A DNA stretch of 51,707 bases, taken from assembly GCA_031292385.1 (NCBI GenBank), contig JARLHE010000030.1:80682-132388 (forward strand). Direction: 5' to 3'. Position 1 is the stretch's first letter, and each line of letters starts with the position of its first letter. A program made the position numbers and the translations under genes. This document shows positions 8,828 through 19,096 of the stretch, in pieces. The DNA comes from Oligoflexia bacterium. GTDB lineage: Bacteria > Bdellovibrionota > UBA1018. The notes under the pieces are model-generated. The model was not told the origin of the DNA. It did no database searches and was given only the letters and a program-made list of their open reading frames with translations.

Positions 8828-9853
8828 ATGCTCGAGATCCGTGGCCTCACTAAGGAGTTCGCCGCCGGTGAAATGGCCGTGCGGCGAGTGGATCTTCAAA
8901 TCCCTGAAGGGCAATTTTTCGCACTTCTGGGTCCGAGCGGTTGCGGAAAAACAACCCTGCTTCGCCTGATCGCGGGCTTCGAAACCCCTACTCAGGGGGA
9001 GATCTTTCATGATGGAAGCCGAATCGATCGGCTTCCTCCCCATCAAAGAAATTTCAATATGGTTTTCCAGCGCTACGCGCTCTTTCCGCATTTGGACGTT
9101 CGCGGAAACATCGAGTTCGGTTTGCGCATGAAGAAACTCCCGCCCGCCGAGATCCGCTCGAGGGCCGACGAGGCGATCGCGCTGGTGCGGCTCGAGAGCT
9201 TCGATCATCGGGATATTCAAACGTTATCGGGAGGCCAGCAACAGCGCGTTGCCCTCGCGCGCGCCCTGGTGAATCGTCCCCGCATTCTCTTGCTTGATGA
9301 GCCGCTTTCCGCGCTCGATCTCAAGCTGCGGAAGGAAATGCAGGTCGAGCTTCGCGCGATCCAGCGAAAGGTCGGACAGACTTTCATCTTCGTCACGCAT
9401 GATCAGGAAGAGGCGCTCACGCTCGCGGATCGAGTGGCGGTCATGAACCAGGGACGGGTCGAGCAATCGGGCACTTCCCAGGAAGTTTACGAAAAGCCTC
9501 GAACGCGTTTCGTGGCCAATTTCATCGGGTCGGCCAACCTCATACCCGAGACGCGAACCATGATTCGCCCGGAAAGAGTTCGCTTGTCCGCTTTTGACGG
9601 AACGGCCTCGATGCGTGCGAATCGATACGAAGGGGTGATTCGCGATTTGATTTATCATGGTTCGACGACCGATTTTCGGGTCGAGCTTGTGGGAGCGCCC
9701 GCCCGATTCCTTTGGGTCAGCGAACCCAATGCGCGAGAGCAAAAGAACACTGCCTGGGGCGCGGGAGCCCGCGTCTGGGCCGAATGGTCCGAGGAAGACG
9801 CCTGGATTTTGCCGGATGAAAACGCTGACTCGTCTTCAAATTCAAGCCTATAG
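8828..9853 (+). CDS. potA: Spermidine/putrescine-type ABC transporter ATPase
   Basis: A 341-residue ATPase of the PotA/CysA/MalK group. Walker A GPSGCGKTT (about residues 35-43), the signature LSGGQQQRVALARAL (about 133-147), Walker B ILLLDEPLSALD and the switch His in FVTHDQEEA are all intact. The C-terminal part (after about residue 235) is a TOBE-like regulatory domain. It precedes two permease genes, the first overlapping it by 38 bases, so the three form an operon. PotA-type transporters import polyamines, but close relatives carry other small molecules, and no substrate-binding protein gene is next to it, so the substrate is uncertain. Confidence 0.9.
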   Translation: MLEIRGLTKEFAAGEMAVRRVDLQIPEGQFFALLGPSGCGKTTLLRLIAGFETPTQGEIFHDGSRIDRLPPHQRNFNMVFQRYALFPHLDVRGNIEFGLRMKKLPPAEIRSRADEAIALVRLESFDHRDIQTLSGGQQQRVALARALVNRPRILLLDEPLSALDLKLRKEMQVELRAIQRKVGQTFIFVTHDQEEALTLADRVAVMNQGRVEQSGTSQEVYEKPRTRFVANFIGSANLIPETRTMIRPERVRLSAFDGTASMRANRYEGVIRDLIYHGSTTDFRVELVGAPARFLWVSEPNAREQKNTAWGAGARVWAEWSEEDAWILPDENADSSSNSSL

Positions 9854-10682
9854 GAGCAGTCCCTGGCTCGCCGGCGCCGCGTTCGCGTGGTTTATTTTAT
9901 TTCTCGTTGTTCCGCTTTTCATTGTCGCGGTTTACAGTCTGGGTCTTCGCGGGACCTACGGCGGCGTGACCTTTTCGGCCGGCCTGACGCCCGAAAACTA
10001 CGCCCGGATTCTCGATCCCATTTATTTCGGCGTTTTTCTGCGGAGCCTCGGGCTCTCGATGATGACGTCGGTTTCGTGCCTCCTGATCGGCTACCCCATG
10101 GCTTATGTCATGGCTACGGCCAGGAAGAGGTACCGGAATCTGCTGATGGTTCTGGTGGTCATCCCGTTTTGGACGAATTTTGTCGTCAGAACCTACGCGC
10201 TCAAAGCCGCGCTTGCCGAAAACGGACCCGTCAATCGATGGTTGATCGCGGCCGGATGGCTGCACGAGCCTTTCGTTTTTTCGGGCACGACCTTCGCGGT
10301 TTGGTTGGGGATGGTGACCAATTATTTACCCTTCATGGTGCTCCCGCTTTACGTCGCGCTCGAGAAATTCGATTTCACTTTGCTCGAAGCCGCCGGAGAT
10401 CTCGGAGCATCCCCGACTACCCGATTTTTCCGCATTCTTTTGCCGCTGACTCGCAGAGGCGTCGTCACCGGCTTGATCTTCGTCTTTGCTCCGGCGCTGG
10501 GCGAGTTCGTGATCCCCGATCTTTTGGGCGGCGCTAAAACCTTGCTGGTCGGCAACCTGATCACCGATCAATTTCTCAAGGTTCGGGATTGGCCGTTCGG
10601 GGCGGCGCTATCGCTCGTTTTGATCGCCCTGGTTTGCATCTCTCTCCGGGTTTCGTTCAGAAGCGCGAGGTCGGCTTCATGA
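9816..10682 (+). CDS. potB: ABC transporter permease, PotB-like
   Basis: A 288-residue permease with about six membrane helices and the EAA-type loop (EAAGDLGASPTTRFFRILLPL, here about residues 190-210) that docks to the ATPase. The PotB/PotH character is seen in its length and in the PDLLGGAKTLLVGNLI stretch near the end. The ATG at 9816 is chosen because it gives a normal N-terminus (MKTLTRLQ before the first helix); the frame stays open upstream to 9657 inside potA, which I regard as non-coding. It overlaps potA by 38 bases and potC as ATGA. Confidence 0.9.
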   Translation: MKTLTRLQIQAYRSSPWLAGAAFAWFILFLVVPLFIVAVYSLGLRGTYGGVTFSAGLTPENYARILDPIYFGVFLRSLGLSMMTSVSCLLIGYPMAYVMATARKRYRNLLMVLVVIPFWTNFVVRTYALKAALAENGPVNRWLIAAGWLHEPFVFSGTTFAVWLGMVTNYLPFMVLPLYVALEKFDFTLLEAAGDLGASPTTRFFRILLPLTRRGVVTGLIFVFAPALGEFVIPDLLGGAKTLLVGNLITDQFLKVRDWPFGAALSLVLIALVCISLRVSFRSARSAS

Positions 10683-11470
10683 GTTATTCGACTCCCATGC
10701 GCTCGCGCCTTTTCTTTCGCTCGGCCTGCGGGGTGATGTTGATCGCGTTTATCGCGCTTTATTTTCCGATTCTCGTGATGCTGACCGATTCTTTCTTGGA
10801 AACGTCTCCAGCTACGGGCGCGTCCGTCGTGACGCTCAAATGGTATCAGCTGGCTTTATCCGATACTCGCGTTCTCGAGTCTCTCGGCAACAGCCTTTGG
10901 ATCGCCAGTTGGACTACGCTGGCGTCGGTCGTCATTGGGACCGCCGCCGCATTGCCGCTTCAGCGTTCCCGTTTCAAGGCAAAGGGCGCCATTGAAGGTT
11001 TGGCCTACGTTCCCTTGATCATGCCTGAGATCGTCATGGGTCTCTCGCTGCTGATTTGGTTTTCGATGCTGGGGATTCATCTCGGCCCGTCTTGCGTGAT
11101 CCTCGCTCATATCACTTTCAGCCTGTCGTATGTCATTTTGACGGTGAGGGGACGTCTTGAAAACTTCGATCCCGCGATCGAGGAGGCGGCACGCGATCTC
11201 GGCGCCACCGCCTGGCAAACCTTTTGGAAGGTGACATTTCCCCTGATTTGGCCCGGAGTCCTCAGCGGGGCTTTGATCGCATTTACGCTTTCGTTCGATG
11301 ATTTTTTGATTACCTTTTTCACCGCCGGCATCGGGTCCGATACGCTACCGGTCAGGATTTATTCCATGATCAAGTTCGGAATCACGCCGGAGATCCATGC
11401 TCTCTCAAGCTTGATGATCGCGGCGACGGCGCTTCTGATCCTATTTTTTCGCCGGACAGAGCCTAAATAA
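10679..11470 (+). CDS. potC: ABC transporter permease, PotC-like
   Basis: A 263-residue permease with about six helices and an EAA loop (EEAARDLGATAWQTFWKVTF, about residues 165-184) followed by the SFDDFLITFF stretch typical of PotC/PotI. The ATG at 10679 overlaps the potB stop as ATGA; the frame is open further upstream but that extension has no helix and no ribosome site. A strong hairpin terminator follows at 11478, closing the operon without a potD-like gene. Confidence 0.9.
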   Translation: MSYSTPMRSRLFFRSACGVMLIAFIALYFPILVMLTDSFLETSPATGASVVTLKWYQLALSDTRVLESLGNSLWIASWTTLASVVIGTAAALPLQRSRFKAKGAIEGLAYVPLIMPEIVMGLSLLIWFSMLGIHLGPSCVILAHITFSLSYVILTVRGRLENFDPAIEEAARDLGATAWQTFWKVTFPLIWPGVLSGALIAFTLSFDDFLITFFTAGIGSDTLPVRIYSMIKFGITPEIHALSSLMIAATALLILFFRRTEPK

Positions 11471-11477
11471 ATAGAAA

Positions 11478-11519
11478 CGCCGCGGCCAGTACTCTCGTAC
11501 TGAAGACCGCGGCGCTTTT
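11478..11519. terminator. Intrinsic terminator after potC, probably bidirectional
   Basis: Outer arms CGCCGCGG (11478-11485) and CCGCGGCG (11507-11514) pair perfectly, with inner arms CAGTAC and GTACTG closing a TCTC loop. CTTTT follows on the plus strand, and the other strand reads into TTTCTATTTATTT, so it can serve both potC and the converging protease gene. Confidence 0.8.
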
Positions 11520-11542
11520 CCCCTAATTATAACTAAGGACGA

Positions 11543-12439
11543 TTACTGAAGCTGTTCCAGCTGGGTTTGTGCCTGGCTGATGAAATCGGTGTAAGCCGAG
11601 ATCATGGTGTAGATGCCATCTTTGGTGCAGTCTTGGTTGCCACGGCTGGTTGCGCCCCAGAGCTGCAATTGGCCGTTGACGTTCAAGAATGCCGGGCCGC
11701 CGGAGTCACCGCTGCAGGAGCCGTGCTTCGCCGTTTCCGCGACAGCCATTTCGGTTTGACCGTAGGGACCGTCGACCTTCACGTTAACTTGGCGCAGAGT
11801 TCCGGCGCCGTCCTGGGTCTTCGCGTTCGTGATGCCGTAACCGGCGAGGGTGACCTCTTCGCCCTTCTGCAAGGTCACATCGGCAGGAAGGAGCGTTGCC
11901 GTAGTATAGCCTTGGGGCAAGCCGCCCTTGAAGCGAATGACCGAGATGTCATGCGCATCAGGCTGGCTCAGAGCTTGTTGATTGTCGGCTCCCAGCCATT
12001 GCGGGTGAGCGACGTAGCCGTAGATCGGATGAACCGACGGATCGGCAATGATTTGTTCAAACGGCGTTTGGCCAAAGACCGCGCCGTTGGGCAGGGCTTG
12101 TCCGAAAACGACGTAGAGTTTCGTTGGATCGGTTGGGGCCGCGAGGGTCTCGGCTACGCAGTGACCTGCGCTGACCAACGTATCCTGGGAGATGATCGAA
12201 GCCGTGCAGATGTACACGCCCGTCTGCGCTTGGCCCGTTTTCGGGTCGGTTTCGGTAACTTGACCGAACAACATAACGGTCGTGCTTGCGATCGGGTCGT
12301 CAGCTTGAACGTCAGTTCCGCCAACGATGCTTGCGGTTGAGCCTGGTTCAAAATTCGTAAACGCGGCATACGCGTTGTTCAGGCAGACTGAAGCAGACAG
12401 AGCCGATAAGATGATTCCCACGCTAACTAGATTTTTCAT
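11543..12439 (-). CDS. Secreted trypsin-like serine protease (S1 family)
   Basis: A 298-residue chymotrypsin-fold protease. The signal peptide (about residues 1-25, ending NNAYA) is followed by a short propeptide and the IVGGTDV activation site near residue 38, which suggests a zymogen. The catalytic triad is visible: H93 (SAGHC), D164 (AHDISVI) and S246 (GSCSGDSGGP). Asp six residues before Ser does not occur (the residue is K or H in AKHGSCSGDSGG), so strict trypsin specificity cannot be assumed. The start ATG at 12439 has GGGGGA nine bases upstream. A possible sigma-54 promoter lies 40-55 bases upstream. It is likely exported for digestion of external protein. Confidence 0.92.
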   Translation of the reverse strand: MKNLVSVGIILSALSASVCLNNAYAAFTNFEPGSTASIVGGTDVQADDPIASTTVMLFGQVTETDPKTGQAQTGVYICTASIISQDTLVSAGHCVAETLAAPTDPTKLYVVFGQALPNGAVFGQTPFEQIIADPSVHPIYGYVAHPQWLGADNQQALSQPDAHDISVIRFKGGLPQGYTTATLLPADVTLQKGEEVTLAGYGITNAKTQDGAGTLRQVNVKVDGPYGQTEMAVAETAKHGSCSGDSGGPAFLNVNGQLQLWGATSRGNQDCTKDGIYTMISAYTDFISQAQTQLEQLQ

Positions 12440-12478
12440 TGATTTATATCCCCCATTCAAAGTCACGGCAGCCCGTAA

Positions 12479-12494
12479 TGCATTTTGCAGGCCA
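12479..12494 (-). promoter_or_regulatory. Candidate sigma-54 promoter for the secreted protease
   Basis: Read on the minus strand, TGGCCTG-CAAA-ATGCA matches 9 of 12 RpoN consensus positions and keeps the invariant GG and GC 12 bases apart. The predicted start, near 12468, gives a leader of about 30 bases to the ATG at 12439. Weaker than the sites at 8543, 25814 and 29206. Confidence 0.45.
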
Positions 12495-12600
12495 AGCTGC
12501 ATAAAGGGACACCTCTCACTGATTTTATTGGGATAATTTCAAAATGATCTAATTCATTCAGGCTTTGTGGCGGGAAAGTTTGGAGCTTTTTTTAGGGTTC

Positions 12601-12628
12601 TTGGAGCCAGGTATGTAAAAAGTAGTAT
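12601..12628 (+). promoter_or_regulatory. Candidate sigma-70 promoter for acs
   Basis: TTGGAG (12601-12606) and TAGTAT (12623-12628) are separated by 16 bases, about 31 bases before the acs start. A modest match to the vegetative consensus, supported only by position. Confidence 0.35.
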
Positions 12629-12659
12629 TCACTCAGTTTAACCGGAGTAATCTGAGGCC

Positions 12660-14723
12660 ATGACTCAGATGACAAAAAAGGCTAAAAAAAATATCAAAAA
12701 TAATACCGCTTCAAGCTTCAGTGTCACCTTGAAGGAGGGACGAAAATTTCCTCCGTCGAAGTCCTTCTCTGAATTCGCGAATATTTCTCCAAGCCAAGAT
12801 AAGGCGTTAAGAAAAAAGGGACTTCGCGACCCGGAAGCCTATTGGGCGGACGTCGCGAAAGAGCTGACTTGGTTCAAGTCATGGAAAAAAGTTCTGCGCT
12901 GGAAAGCTCCTCGCGCGGAATGGTTTGTCGGCGGCAAGCTGAACGCTTCTTACAATTGTCTCGATCGTCACCTGGAAGAAAATCGTCACAAAGTGGCGCT
13001 GATTTGGGAGGGCGAGCCGGGAGAAGTTACTTCATGGACTTATTCGCAGCTTCATCGGGAAGTTGAACTTTTTACAGCGTCGCTAAAACGCCTGGGGCTC
13101 TCGACTGGGGATCGTGTCGCGATCTATATGCCGATGATTCCGGAAGCAGTGGTCGCCATGTTGGCGTGCGCTCGTGGCGGCTTCGTTCATACCGTCGTAT
13201 TTGGCGGCTTTAGCGCGGAAGCGCTTCGGGACCGGGTGAACGACGCGGAAGCTTCAGTCGTGATCACCGCCGACGGAGGTTATCGAAAGGGCAGCATCGT
13301 TCCGCTCAAACAGAATGTCGATACGGCCGTCGGTCAATGCCCGGGCGTCAAAAACGTCGTGGTCGTCAAGCGCGCTCAAGCCGGCCAACTGACCCGCCAC
13401 GTGCGCAGCAGCGTCGAGCCCGTCATCCAAAAAGGCGCTCAGCAATGGGATTATCATGCGCTTCTCGCTTCTGTTTCATCGTTTGAGCGAGTTCGGGCCG
13501 GACAGCCCGTCCCCGTGGATTCGGAGCATCCGCTTTTCATTCTTTATACGAGCGGCACGACCGGAAAGCCTAAGGGGCTCGTTCACACGACCGGCGGCTA
13601 TATGGCCGGAGCTTTGAGCTCTATGCGAACCGTCTTCGATTTGAAGGATTCCGACCTCTATTGGTGCACGGCCGATATCGGTTGGATCACCGGCCATAGT
13701 TACGTGGTTTATGGTCCTCTCGCGGCGGGGGCTTCGGTGTTGATTTACGAAGGCGCGCCGATGCAGCCCGCGCCGGATCGCTTTTGGGAAATCATCGAGC
13801 GCCACCGGGTCTCGATACTTTATACCGCGCCGACGGCGATTCGATCGTTCATGCGTTTAGGCGATGAGCATCCGAAATCGCGCGATTTGTCTTCGCTGAG
13901 GCTTTTGGGTTCGGTCGGCGAGCCCATTAATCCCGAGGCATGGATGTGGTATCGCAGCTTGATCGGTGGCGACCGTTGTCCGATCGTCGATACTTACTGG
14001 CAGACCGAAACCGGATCGATCGTCATATCGCCGATGCCCGGCGCGACGCCCACCAAACCCGGCTCCGCCACGCTTCCGCTTCCAGGCTACGCCGTGGATG
14101 TCGTCGATAAAGCGGGGAAGCCGGTGCCGCTGGGTTCCGGCGGTTACCTAATCATCCGCAAGCCCTGGCCGTCGATGGCGCGCACGATCTACAAAGATCC
14201 TGAGCGGTTCGAGAAGGCTTATTTCTCGGAGTACCCAGGGGGAATTTATTTCACCGGCGACGGCGCACGCAAAGACAAAGACGGCTACATCTGGGTTTTG
14301 GGCCGGGTCGATGATGTGTTGAACGTGAGCGGGCACCGCATCGGTACGATGGAAGTGGAGAGCGCGCTGGTTTCGCATCCTAAAGTGGCTGAGGCCGCGG
14401 TGGTGGGGCGACCGGACGAGATCAAGGGTCAAGCCTTGGTTGTGTTCGTCACGTTGAAGCACGCGGCGAGCAAGGCAATCGCGAACGATTCCCATAAAAT
14501 GGAAGAGATCCGCGCGGAATTGCGTGCTCATGTGACGAAGGAAATCGGGGCTCTCGCCCGTCCCGACGATATTCGATTCACCGACGCATTGCCTAAAACC
14601 CGCTCCGGAAAGATCATGCGGCGGCTCCTTCGCGAGCTCGCGACCTCCGGCACGGTCAAAGGCGATACGACGACCCTTGAGGATTTAAGCGTGATCGCCG
14701 CGCTTCAAGCCGACGAAGATTAG
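12660..14723 (+). CDS. acs: Acetyl-CoA synthetase (AMP-forming)
   Basis: A 687-residue adenylate-forming ligase that makes acetyl-CoA from acetate, ATP and CoA. The order of motifs is that of Acs: the P-loop-like [37 protein letters not shown], the TGD and [19 protein letters not shown] hinge region, and a C-terminal [17 protein letters not shown] containing the Lys that is acetylated in regulated Acs enzymes. The first 40 or so residues are a basic, K/N-rich extension beyond the usual start; another ATG three codons in (12669) is equally possible. A weak vegetative promoter lies upstream. It ends with a 4-base overlap of the converging gene at 14720. Confidence 0.95.
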   Translation: MTQMTKKAKKNIKNNTASSFSVTLKEGRKFPPSKSFSEFANISPSQDKALRKKGLRDPEAYWADVAKELTWFKSWKKVLRWKAPRAEWFVGGKLNASYNCLDRHLEENRHKVALIWEGEPGEVTSWTYSQLHREVELFTASLKRLGLSTGDRVAIYMPMIPEAVVAMLACARGGFVHTVVFGGFSAEALRDRVNDAEASVVITADGGYRKGSIVPLKQNVDTAVGQCPGVKNVVVVKRAQAGQLTRHVRSSVEPVIQKGAQQWDYHALLASVSSFERVRAGQPVPVDSEHPLFILYTSGTTGKPKGLVHTTGGYMAGALSSMRTVFDLKDSDLYWCTADIGWITGHSYVVYGPLAAGASVLIYEGAPMQPAPDRFWEIIERHRVSILYTAPTAIRSFMRLGDEHPKSRDLSSLRLLGSVGEPINPEAWMWYRSLIGGDRCPIVDTYWQTETGSIVISPMPGATPTKPGSATLPLPGYAVDVVDKAGKPVPLGSGGYLIIRKPWPSMARTIYKDPERFEKAYFSEYPGGIYFTGDGARKDKDGYIWVLGRVDDVLNVSGHRIGTMEVESALVSHPKVAEAAVVGRPDEIKGQALVVFVTLKHAASKAIANDSHKMEEIRAELRAHVTKEIGALARPDDIRFTDALPKTRSGKIMRRLLRELATSGTVKGDTTTLEDLSVIAALQADED

Positions 14724-15091
14724 GGCTGGTAAGCCCCACCGGTATCTCCGTCGTAGCCGGCTCGAAGATTTTGCGCCGCTTCGGCGGGGGAGATGCTCGG
14801 GCTTCCGGTAGGCGCGGCGCTTGGGCAGCTGCAGTTGCAGATGACCGGCTCGGGCTGGGCGGCCGGCAGGTTCTCGCTGATCGGGGCCTGGGGCTGCGGC
14901 TGAGGCGATTGCGCGACCTGCGGAATCAGGTTCGGATAGCTGTTCGGGGCGAGGGGCGACGAGACGACCTGGCCGTCCGGGTTCACGCTGATGGTGTAAG
15001 GTCCCTGACCGGTCTGCATGACGATGTTTTGAGTCCGACCCTCGCTCGTACAGGCCAGCCAAACGAATAAAACCGCCGTGGCGACCTTCAT
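14720..15091 (-). CDS. Small exported protein, proline/glutamine-rich
   Basis: A 123-residue protein of unknown family. The N-terminus ([18 protein letters not shown]) is a signal peptide, possibly a lipoprotein one, though the sequence before Cys14 (W-L-A) is not a canonical lipobox. The middle is rich in P, Q and A, and a CNCSC cluster occurs near residue 85. I choose the ATG at 15091; the frame continues upstream to a TTG at 15127. No ribosome site is evident for either. Its 3' end overlaps acs by four bases on the opposite strand. Confidence 0.55.
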   Translation of the reverse strand: MKVATAVLFVWLACTSEGRTQNIVMQTGQGPYTISVNPDGQVVSSPLAPNSYPNLIPQVAQSPQPQPQAPISENLPAAQPEPVICNCSCPSAAPTGSPSISPAEAAQNLRAGYDGDTGGAYQP

Positions 15092-15210
15092 GAAGGCAAG
15101 GTGCTGCAAAACTGAAACCGCGTTCAAACTGATTGTGACGCATGGCGCACCCGGCGCCGGGGATTTTGTTACGCGCTCTTAAACTCAAGCAGGTGTAAAC
15201 TGACCCTACC

Positions 15211-16635
15211 GTGCAACTGACTCGTGACCACCTCTACCTTTTTCTCTTCTTCGCGTTGCCGCTGGTTTATTTTCAGTCTTTACCGATAGCGACTTCCGAT
15301 CTGGCGATCTGGATCGCGATGGGCCGCGCCTCGCTCGAGCACTCATCGCTTCTGAGGCATGATGTCTTCAGCTTCCTGCCGACCGGAGAGCTGGTTTACC
15401 CCGCTGGAATTTGCCTGATTTACGGCACGCTTTACGGTTTGGGAGGGTTGATCGCGGTGAGTTTGTTTCACAAAGCCGCGCTCTTCGGCCTTTTGGCGAT
15501 GCTGTACCGGGCGTCGCTCGCAAAGCTCCGGGCGCCCTGGCCCTTGTTCAATATCGCGCTCGTGCTTTACGTCTTTTTAGGCCTGGCCTCTTTCGCGGTC
15601 GATCGGCCGGCGCTGATCGCGCTGATCCCGTTTCTCGCCTCATACCTGCTTTTGCAAAAGGAAGACGAGCTTTCTCTTCGCGAGCTTTGCGCGCTGGGCG
15701 CGGTCCAAATCGCCTGGGTGAATTTGCACGGCTCTTGGCCGCTTCTGGCCGGAATGTTCGGGTGGCGAATCGCCGCTCGGGCCATCACCGCTCACCGGGT
15801 TTTCCGTTCGGAGTGCTGGGGGTTGGTCGGAGCGCTTGCCGCTTCATTGCTCAATCCGTTCGGCTATCGCGTTTTCCCCTACGTTTTGGAGACCGCCCTC
15901 GTTTCCCGCCGCCGTGAAATCGACGAATGGATGCCGACGAATCTCCATGATTACTTCCCGCAGGGGATTCTATTCTACGTTCTTGTGGCGGCGGTGGTTC
16001 TGCTGCTGATCAGGACTTGGCGATCCGATCGCGCCGAAGCGCTTCGAATTCTGAGAACGCCGTACCTGCCCCTTTTGGCGCTGGGCGCTCTGAGTTTTCG
16101 CAATACGGTTTTCCCGTTTCTCGCGTTTCTTCCTTGGCTTCAGCAGTTAGGACGATTGCGCGAGGATGCCCGCTCCGCGAAGGCCGGTCCGGCGAATCTC
16201 GGGATCGTGGTGGCGGTAATTCTGGCGTGGGTCGCTTTCCTTCCCTGGGTCAAGCCGGGGCTGCGCAATGAGCTTCCGCCGACCAAGCGTGATCTGTATG
16301 CCGCGACGGCGCCTTGGCGGATCGCGAATTATCTGAAAACGGCTGCACCAGGCCGCGTTTTCAGTGATTGGGAGATTGGCGGGTTCCTAGCGCTCGCGCA
16401 GAACGACCCGATATTCATGGACACCCGGAACATCATTTTCAGCGACGCCGAGTTCAACGATTATAGCACTCTCATTCTCGCGCAGCCCGGCTGGCAAGAG
16501 CTGCTTCGGAAGTATGACGTGAGCTACATCGCGCTCGATAAAAGAGCGGGGTTTGCCTTGATTGGTGCCTTGGCGAGCCAGCCGGAATGGGCGCTCGTGA
16601 TCGAGGAACCAGGGGCATTGCTCTATCGGCGGTGA
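15211..16635 (+). CDS. Polytopic membrane protein, GT-C glycosyltransferase-like
   Basis: A 474-residue protein with about ten hydrophobic helices and a soluble C-terminal domain of about 110 residues (from about residue 355). The N-terminal D-L-A-I-W after the first helix, the ARRR-type cytoplasmic loops and the C-terminal stretch containing GRVFSDWEIGGFLAL and FMDTRN resemble bacterial membrane proteins of the mannosyltransferase/GT-C type, which use lipid-linked sugars. The family is suggested, not proven. The GTG at 15211 is the first start; no strong ribosome site is seen. It converges on mccB with a 5-base gap. Confidence 0.6.
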   Translation: MQLTRDHLYLFLFFALPLVYFQSLPIATSDLAIWIAMGRASLEHSSLLRHDVFSFLPTGELVYPAGICLIYGTLYGLGGLIAVSLFHKAALFGLLAMLYRASLAKLRAPWPLFNIALVLYVFLGLASFAVDRPALIALIPFLASYLLLQKEDELSLRELCALGAVQIAWVNLHGSWPLLAGMFGWRIAARAITAHRVFRSECWGLVGALAASLLNPFGYRVFPYVLETALVSRRREIDEWMPTNLHDYFPQGILFYVLVAAVVLLLIRTWRSDRAEALRILRTPYLPLLALGALSFRNTVFPFLAFLPWLQQLGRLREDARSAKAGPANLGIVVAVILAWVAFLPWVKPGLRNELPPTKRDLYAATAPWRIANYLKTAAPGRVFSDWEIGGFLALAQNDPIFMDTRNIIFSDAEFNDYSTLILAQPGWQELLRKYDVSYIALDKRAGFALIGALASQPEWALVIEEPGALLYRR

Positions 16636-16640
16636 GAGCT

Positions 16641-18248
16641 CTACATCCGGAACACGCCGAACTCCGTATTGGGAATCGGCGCGTTCATCGTCGCCGCCAA
16701 CGCCAGCGCGAGATGCTCGCGCGTGCGTTCAGGCGAAATGATCCCGTCGTCCCAGAGCCGGGACGTGCTGGTGTAAGGGCTGCCCTCGCGCTCATATTGC
16801 TCGCGAATGGGGGCCTGGATTTTTTCGATCTCGGCCGCGCTGAGTTTCTTGCCTTGCGCTTCGAGCTGGTCGGTTTTGACCTGCGAGAGCACTCCTGCCG
16901 CTTGTTCCCCGCCCATGACCGAAATCCGGGCGTTGGGCCACATCCACAGAAAGCGCGGCTGGAAGGCGCGGCCGCACATCCCGTAGTTTCCGGCGCCGAA
17001 GGATCCGCCCACGATGACCGTGAATTTCGGAACTTGCGCGTTTGAAACCGCGGTGACCATTTTCGCTCCGTCTTTCGCGATGCCGCCCTGCTCGTATTTC
17101 TTTCCGACCATGAAGCCGGTGATGTTTTGCAGGAAAAGCAGGGGGATTTTTCGCTGGCAGCAAAGCTCGATGAAGTGCGCGGCTTTGAGCGCGCTTTCAC
17201 TGAAAAGAATGCCGTTGTTGCCGATGATGCCGATCGGATAGCCGAAAATATGGGCAAACCCGGTGACCAGCGTCGTTCCGTACAAAGGCTTGAACTCGTG
17301 GAAGCGCGAACCGTCCACCAGGCGCGCGATGATTTCGCGCACGTCGACCGGCTTGCGCAGCTCGGTGGGCAGGATGCCCGAAATTTCAGCCGGATCGTAA
17401 AGCGGCTCTTCGACCGGCATGCGCTCGACCGGGAGCGCGGGCTTAGGGCCTAAGTGCAGCATGATCTCGCGGACAATCTCCAGCGCATGCTCGTCATCTT
17501 CAGCGAGGTGATCGGTCACGCCCGAGGTGCGGCAATGGACATCGCCGCCGCCCAGGTCCTCGGCGGTGACGATTTCACCGGTGGCGGCTCGCACCAGGGG
17601 AGGGCCGCCCAAAAAGATAGTGCCTTGCTTGCGTACGATGATCGTTTCATCGGACATGGCGGGAACATAGGCGCCACCCGCCGTGCAAGAGCCCATGACG
17701 GCCGCGATTTGCGGAATTCCCATCGCGGACATTTGCGCCTGGTTGTAAAAAATGCGCCCGAAATGCTCGCGATCGGGAAAGACGTCGGCTTGCATGGGGA
17801 GAAAGGCTCCGCCCGAGTCGACCAGATAGACGCAGGGAAGGCGATTTTCGCGGGCGATTTCTTGCGCCCTCAGATGCTTTTTGACCGTCATCGGAAAATA
17901 GGTTCCGCCCTTGACGGTTGCGTCATTGGCGATAATCATCGCTTCTCGGCCCTGAATGACCCCGATTCCGGTGACAACCCCCGCCGATGGTGCGGCGCCG
18001 TCATACATCCCATAAGCGGCCAAAGCAGAAAGCTCGAGGAAGGTGGTGCCCGGGTCGATTAATTTCTGAATCCGGTCGCGCACATAGAGCTTTCCGCGCT
18101 TTTCGTGTTTTTCTCGTGCCTCGCGTCCGCCGCCCTCGGCCGCTTCGGCCAAGCGCTCGGCGAGTTCTTGGTTCAACTTTTGATGGTGCGCCCGGTTGGA
18201 CTTGAACTCCTCCGAGCTGGTCTGGATCTGGGATTTGAGGATGGACAT
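16641..18248 (-). CDS. mccB: Methylcrotonoyl-CoA carboxylase, carboxyltransferase (beta) subunit
   Basis: A 535-residue crotonase-fold carboxyltransferase. Both halves are recognisable: the N-half around [19 protein letters not shown] and the [16 protein letters not shown] oxyanion region, and the C-half around [20 protein letters not shown] and [16 protein letters not shown]. The [10 protein letters not shown] and C-terminal GVFRM are MccB (LiuB) hallmarks that separate it from propionyl-CoA carboxylase. It transfers CO2 from carboxybiotin to 3-methylcrotonoyl-CoA in leucine breakdown. The gene is divergent from the hydratase gene with only 28 bases between starts. Confidence 0.95.
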   Translation of the reverse strand: MSILKSQIQTSSEEFKSNRAHHQKLNQELAERLAEAAEGGGREAREKHEKRGKLYVRDRIQKLIDPGTTFLELSALAAYGMYDGAAPSAGVVTGIGVIQGREAMIIANDATVKGGTYFPMTVKKHLRAQEIARENRLPCVYLVDSGGAFLPMQADVFPDREHFGRIFYNQAQMSAMGIPQIAAVMGSCTAGGAYVPAMSDETIIVRKQGTIFLGGPPLVRAATGEIVTAEDLGGGDVHCRTSGVTDHLAEDDEHALEIVREIMLHLGPKPALPVERMPVEEPLYDPAEISGILPTELRKPVDVREIIARLVDGSRFHEFKPLYGTTLVTGFAHIFGYPIGIIGNNGILFSESALKAAHFIELCCQRKIPLLFLQNITGFMVGKKYEQGGIAKDGAKMVTAVSNAQVPKFTVIVGGSFGAGNYGMCGRAFQPRFLWMWPNARISVMGGEQAAGVLSQVKTDQLEAQGKKLSAAEIEKIQAPIREQYEREGSPYTSTSRLWDDGIISPERTREHLALALAATMNAPIPNTEFGVFRM

Positions 18249-18276
18249 GAGTTTGTTGCTAACATAATACCGGAAT

Positions 18277-19080
18277 ATGTCCTACCAAACGCTGCAGGTG
18301 AAACTCGATGACCGGGGGGTTCTGAACGTTCGTTTGAATCGTCCAGAGATTCGGAACGCTTTTAATGAGACCGTAATTGAGGAACTTTCCAAAGTTTTTG
18401 GAACCGAAGCGGTGGCTGCGGACGTGAAAATCGTGGTGCTTCGGGGGGAAGGCCCGGTTTTTTGCGCGGGCGGCGACCTGAATTGGATGAAGAAGTCGGT
18501 TGAGCTGAATTTCGAGGACAACCTCAAAGATACCACTCGTTTAACCCAGCTCTTTTCGACCATGAACGAATGCCCCAAGCCCGTGATCGGAGCGATTCAT
18601 GGCGCGGCCATCGGGGGCGGGGTGGGCTTGGTCAGCGTTTGCGATATCGCCATCGCTTCCAGCGAAACCCAATTCAGCTTAAGCGAAGTCCGTTTAGGGA
18701 TCGTTCCGGCATGCATCGGTCCGTTCGTGATCGCCAAGATCGGCGGCTCCCATGCGCGCGGTCTTTTTATCAGCGCCGAGCGCTTCAACGCCGCTCGCGC
18801 GAGAGAGATCGGCTTGATCCATGAAGTAGTTGAGAAACCGTCGGATCTGGATGTGGCCCTCGAGCGGCTCCTGGGCAATATGCTTCAGTGCGGCCCGAAC
18901 GCGATGTCGGTCGCCAAACGCGTGGTTTTGGATCTTTCCTGGCCTGAGCGCCGCAAAAAGCTCCCCGATTGCTACGACTATGTTTCACGCACTTTGGCCG
19001 AGCTCCGCATCTCGCCCGAAGGACAGGAAGGCTTGAAGGCATTCTTGGAAAAAAGAAAGCCGGCCTGGCTAAAAAAATAA
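18277..19080 (+). CDS. liuC: Enoyl-CoA hydratase, probably 3-methylglutaconyl-CoA hydratase
   Basis: A 267-residue crotonase-superfamily enzyme. The CoA-binding loop [12 protein letters not shown] (about residues 63-74), the oxyanion loop [15 protein letters not shown] and the catalytic-region [16 protein letters not shown] (two glutamate positions occupied as in hydratases) are visible. Position between mccB and mccA, with HMG-CoA lyase downstream, identifies the substrate as 3-methylglutaconyl-CoA with reasonable confidence; family alone would say only enoyl-CoA hydratase. The intergenic region to mccB is 28 bases, so the two promoters must overlap the coding starts. Confidence 0.9.
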   Translation: MSYQTLQVKLDDRGVLNVRLNRPEIRNAFNETVIEELSKVFGTEAVAADVKIVVLRGEGPVFCAGGDLNWMKKSVELNFEDNLKDTTRLTQLFSTMNECPKPVIGAIHGAAIGGGVGLVSVCDIAIASSETQFSLSEVRLGIVPACIGPFVIAKIGGSHARGLFISAERFNAARAREIGLIHEVVEKPSDLDVALERLLGNMLQCGPNAMSVAKRVVLDLSWPERRKKLPDCYDYVSRTLAELRISPEGQEGLKAFLEKRKPAWLKK

Positions 19081-19096
19081 TGCTCAAGAAATAACC

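Noticed and set aside
9657..9815. N-terminal extension of the potB frame inside potA
   Set aside because: It lies within potA's C-terminal domain, has no ribosome site, and would place hydrophilic residues before the first helix.
15105..15122. GG-N10-GC pair on the minus strand before the gene at 14720
   Set aside because: Only the minimal GG/GC spacing and TTGCA match; the start would fall almost on the ATG, leaving no leader.
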